A DNA stretch of 15,388 nt from Burkholderiales bacterium (GTDB lineage Bacteria > Pseudomonadota > Gammaproteobacteria > Burkholderiales > Burkholderiaceae_E), in assembly GCA_020348765.1 (NCBI GenBank), contig CP070753.1:2813893-2829280 (forward strand), in the 5' to 3' direction. Positions 13,917 through 15,388 of the stretch are shown here, piece by piece (within the stretch, counting starts at the first letter, position 1; every line of letters starts with the position of its first letter). The translations under genes were made by a program, and so were the position numbers. Below the pieces are notes generated by a model. The model worked only from the letters and a program-made list of their open reading frames with translations. It was not told where the DNA came from and searched no databases.

Positions 13917-15263
13917 CTACTCTGCGTCGTGGCGCTCGAGAAATGCGCGCGCGCCGATGATGCACGGAATCGCCGCCGCCACGTGGTATTCATCGCGCTC
14001 GACGCCGAGCCGCCCGAGCAGGATGTCCACGTCCAGCAGCTCGACCACGGCGCCGGCCATGCGCACGGTGTCGAACGCCAGTTGCGCATTCCAGAACGGC
14101 ACGACCGGGTCGGCGCTGCCGCCGCACAGGAACAGCGGGCGCTGGGGAATCCAGGGATCGGCGACGCGCGTGCCGTAGAAGCTGTCCTGGCGTGCGGCAA
14201 CACGCGCCGGTGCCTCGGGGTCGGTTTCGAATTGCAGCAGGAACGACTCGGTCAGCAGGTCTTCGACCGCCAGTGGCAGCAGCCCCTGGGCATAGAGCGC
14301 GCCTTCGGACAGGCCGGTCGTCGGCAGCAGCGTCTCGATTCCGTCCGCCCACGGCTCGCGAAATGCGTCGGAGGGCACCGACCACAGGTCGCCGCGGACG
14401 TTCTGCCAGCCGTTGAGCACGTAGGTCAGTGCCGCAGTGGCGCCGCGTTCGCTGCTGCGCGACAGCGACAGCAGCAGGTCTTCGAGTGCGAACGGGCCGG
14501 TCATCGCGGCCGTCCCCAGCAGTGGCAGCTGCTGCGACCAGTTCCGTTCCAGCTCGCGTGCGGTGGCCATCGCGCCGTGACCGCCTTGCGAGTAGCCGGC
14601 AACGAACAGGCGCTCGGTGTCGCGCTGCCGCGCCTCGAGCGCGCCGCGCGCGATGCGGATCGCGTCGATCAGAACCGTGGAGGCGCCGCGAGCGCTCAGG
14701 TAGGGGTGATACGGCAAGTCCGAGGCCGCAAGGCCCAGGTCGTCGGTGGCCACCGCCGCGTAGCCCTGCGCTGCGAACACCGAGGCCAGCGCCAGCGTTT
14801 CGCTCGCCTGCGGGTCGGCCAGCGTCGCTTCGCGCCTGAACTCCGTGGCCCGCGACCAGGCCACCAGCGCACGCGTCGACGACGGGCAGTCGGACCCGCC
14901 TTCGGGCTGGCGCGGCAGCAGCAGCGCGGCCGAGGCCGTGGTCGGCTCGCCAGCCGGGCCGGTGGTGGTGTGCCGGACCCGGAGCAGCTCGACGTCGCAG
15001 ACCGGCGTTCCGATCAGCACCTCGAGCAGCCCCGACGGGTCGGTCTCTTCGATCGTCGCCTGGATGTCGGCGGCCAGCAGCGTGGCCACCGTCTGCTGCT
15101 CCAGCAGCAGCGGCCCGGGATCCTCGGTGGGCGCCTCGTCGCCACCGCAGGAGGCCAGCGCGAACGCGGCCAGCAAGGCGAACAGCGATAGCCGCGGCGA
15201 GCGCCAGGTCGGGACGTGGCCGACGGCGTCGAGCGCCCCGGGCCTGGAATTGTCGATGCGCAT
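13917..15263 (-). CDS. Lipase-like alpha/beta hydrolase, predicted lipoprotein
   Basis: A 448-residue secreted hydrolase resembling the secretory lipase (LIP) group. The N-terminus has an unusually long, 26-residue polar stretch with basic residues (RSPR), then a hydrophobic core and the lipobox LASC, with lipidated Cys39 followed by Gly, which predicts outer-membrane anchoring. Seen in the catalytic domain: DDLGLAASDLPYHPYLS (174-190), GYSQGGHG with nucleophile Ser225, the acid Asp385 in GGSADPVVPFWNA, and His427 in DEYHVAAAIPC. C89, C126, C380 and C434 may form disulfides in the periplasm. The ATG at 15263 is the only start that keeps the signal peptide; its Shine-Dalgarno site is poor (AGGCAGG). 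A partial gene ends 16 bp upstream on the same strand, so they may be co-transcribed. Lipase or polyester-type esterase activity is plausible; the substrate is unknown. Confidence 0.88.
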   Translation of the reverse strand: MRIDNSRPGALDAVGHVPTWRSPRLSLFALLAAFALASCGGDEAPTEDPGPLLLEQQTVATLLAADIQATIEETDPSGLLEVLIGTPVCDVELLRVRHTTTGPAGEPTTASAALLLPRQPEGGSDCPSSTRALVAWSRATEFRREATLADPQASETLALASVFAAQGYAAVATDDLGLAASDLPYHPYLSARGASTVLIDAIRIARGALEARQRDTERLFVAGYSQGGHGAMATARELERNWSQQLPLLGTAAMTGPFALEDLLLSLSRSSERGATAALTYVLNGWQNVRGDLWSVPSDAFREPWADGIETLLPTTGLSEGALYAQGLLPLAVEDLLTESFLLQFETDPEAPARVAARQDSFYGTRVADPWIPQRPLFLCGGSADPVVPFWNAQLAFDTVRMAGAVVELLDVDILLGRLGVERDEYHVAAAIPCIIGARAFLERHDAE

Positions 15264-15279
15264 GGCCTGCCTGCCGATA

Positions 15280-15388
15280 CTAGTTCAACAGCCGATGACG
15301 CTCGAGCTTGACGATGACGCTCAGGCAATCGCTGGTGTTCTCGAGTCGGGACTCGGTCGCGAACACGCCGGCGCGAAACGCGCCGGAC
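15280..15388 (-). CDS. C-terminal end of an unrecognised gene (5' end outside window)
   Basis: The bottom strand is open from the window edge to a TAG at 15280-15282, giving about 35 residues that end in LSVIVKLERHRLLN, with FRAGVFATESRLENTSD before it. The residue mix looks like an ordinary globular protein and third codon positions are GC-rich. I do not recognise the family. It ends 16 bp before the lipase-like gene on the same strand. Confidence 0.5.
   Translation of the reverse strand, partial: SGAFRAGVFATESRLENTSDCLSVIVKLERHRLLN

Noticed and set aside
13887..15191. Open frame of 434 codons opposite the lipase-like gene
   Set aside because: Antisense to a gene with signal peptide, lipobox and catalytic triad; the translation is Arg/Gln/Gly-rich and featureless.

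Overview
The window is very GC-rich, about 15.4 kb long, and almost wholly protein-coding, with strong codon bias and short gaps. Gene content (TRAP transporter, CaiB-type CoA transferase with a DRE-TIM lyase, NfeD/SPFH pair, a small winged-helix-like regulator) points to a betaproteobacterium, probably Burkholderiales. This is inferred from gene families and composition only; there is no rRNA or other marker. I see no tRNA, rRNA, CRISPR, IS element, integrase or phage gene.

Layout. 1-1221 (+): the end of a CaiB/BaiF CoA transferase overlapping an HMG-CoA-lyase-like enzyme that starts at a GTG. 1303-3416 (-): an aldo/keto reductase and a low-specificity threonine aldolase, each with a strong Shine-Dalgarno site. 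3643-4608 (+): a D-2-hydroxyacid dehydrogenase divergent from the aldolase. 4725-6113 (-): a small putative DNA-binding protein, a 27-bp tandem repeat zone and an HSL-type esterase. 6114-6722: a 609-bp stretch without a confident gene, holding a promoter candidate framed by direct repeats. 6723-11809 (+): an apparent operon of a hydantoin-racemase-like protein, a complete TRAP transporter (dctP, dctQ, dctM) and a TRZ/ATZ-like amidohydrolase. 11927-13347 (-): NfeD-like protein and a QmcA-type SPFH protein. 13478-13915 (+): a small membrane protein, divergent from the SPFH gene across a palindromic intergenic region. 13917-15263 (-): a lipase-like lipoprotein, preceded by the 3' end of an unrecognised gene (15280 to the window edge).

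How the genes may work together. The 6.7-11.8 kb block looks like an uptake and breakdown module. The binding protein captures a carboxylated solute, DctQM imports it, and the amidohydrolase and racemase-family protein process it. The family names suggest a cyclic amide, ureide or related N-containing acid, but both enzymes carry substitutions at key catalytic positions. The racemase-like protein lacks both family cysteines, and the amidohydrolase has Gln where deaminases of the family have Glu. The HMG-CoA-lyase-like protein likewise lacks the usual catalytic Cys. The window therefore holds three enzymes whose fold is clear and whose textbook reaction is doubtful; these are the main leads. 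The rest is ordinary housekeeping or catabolic content.
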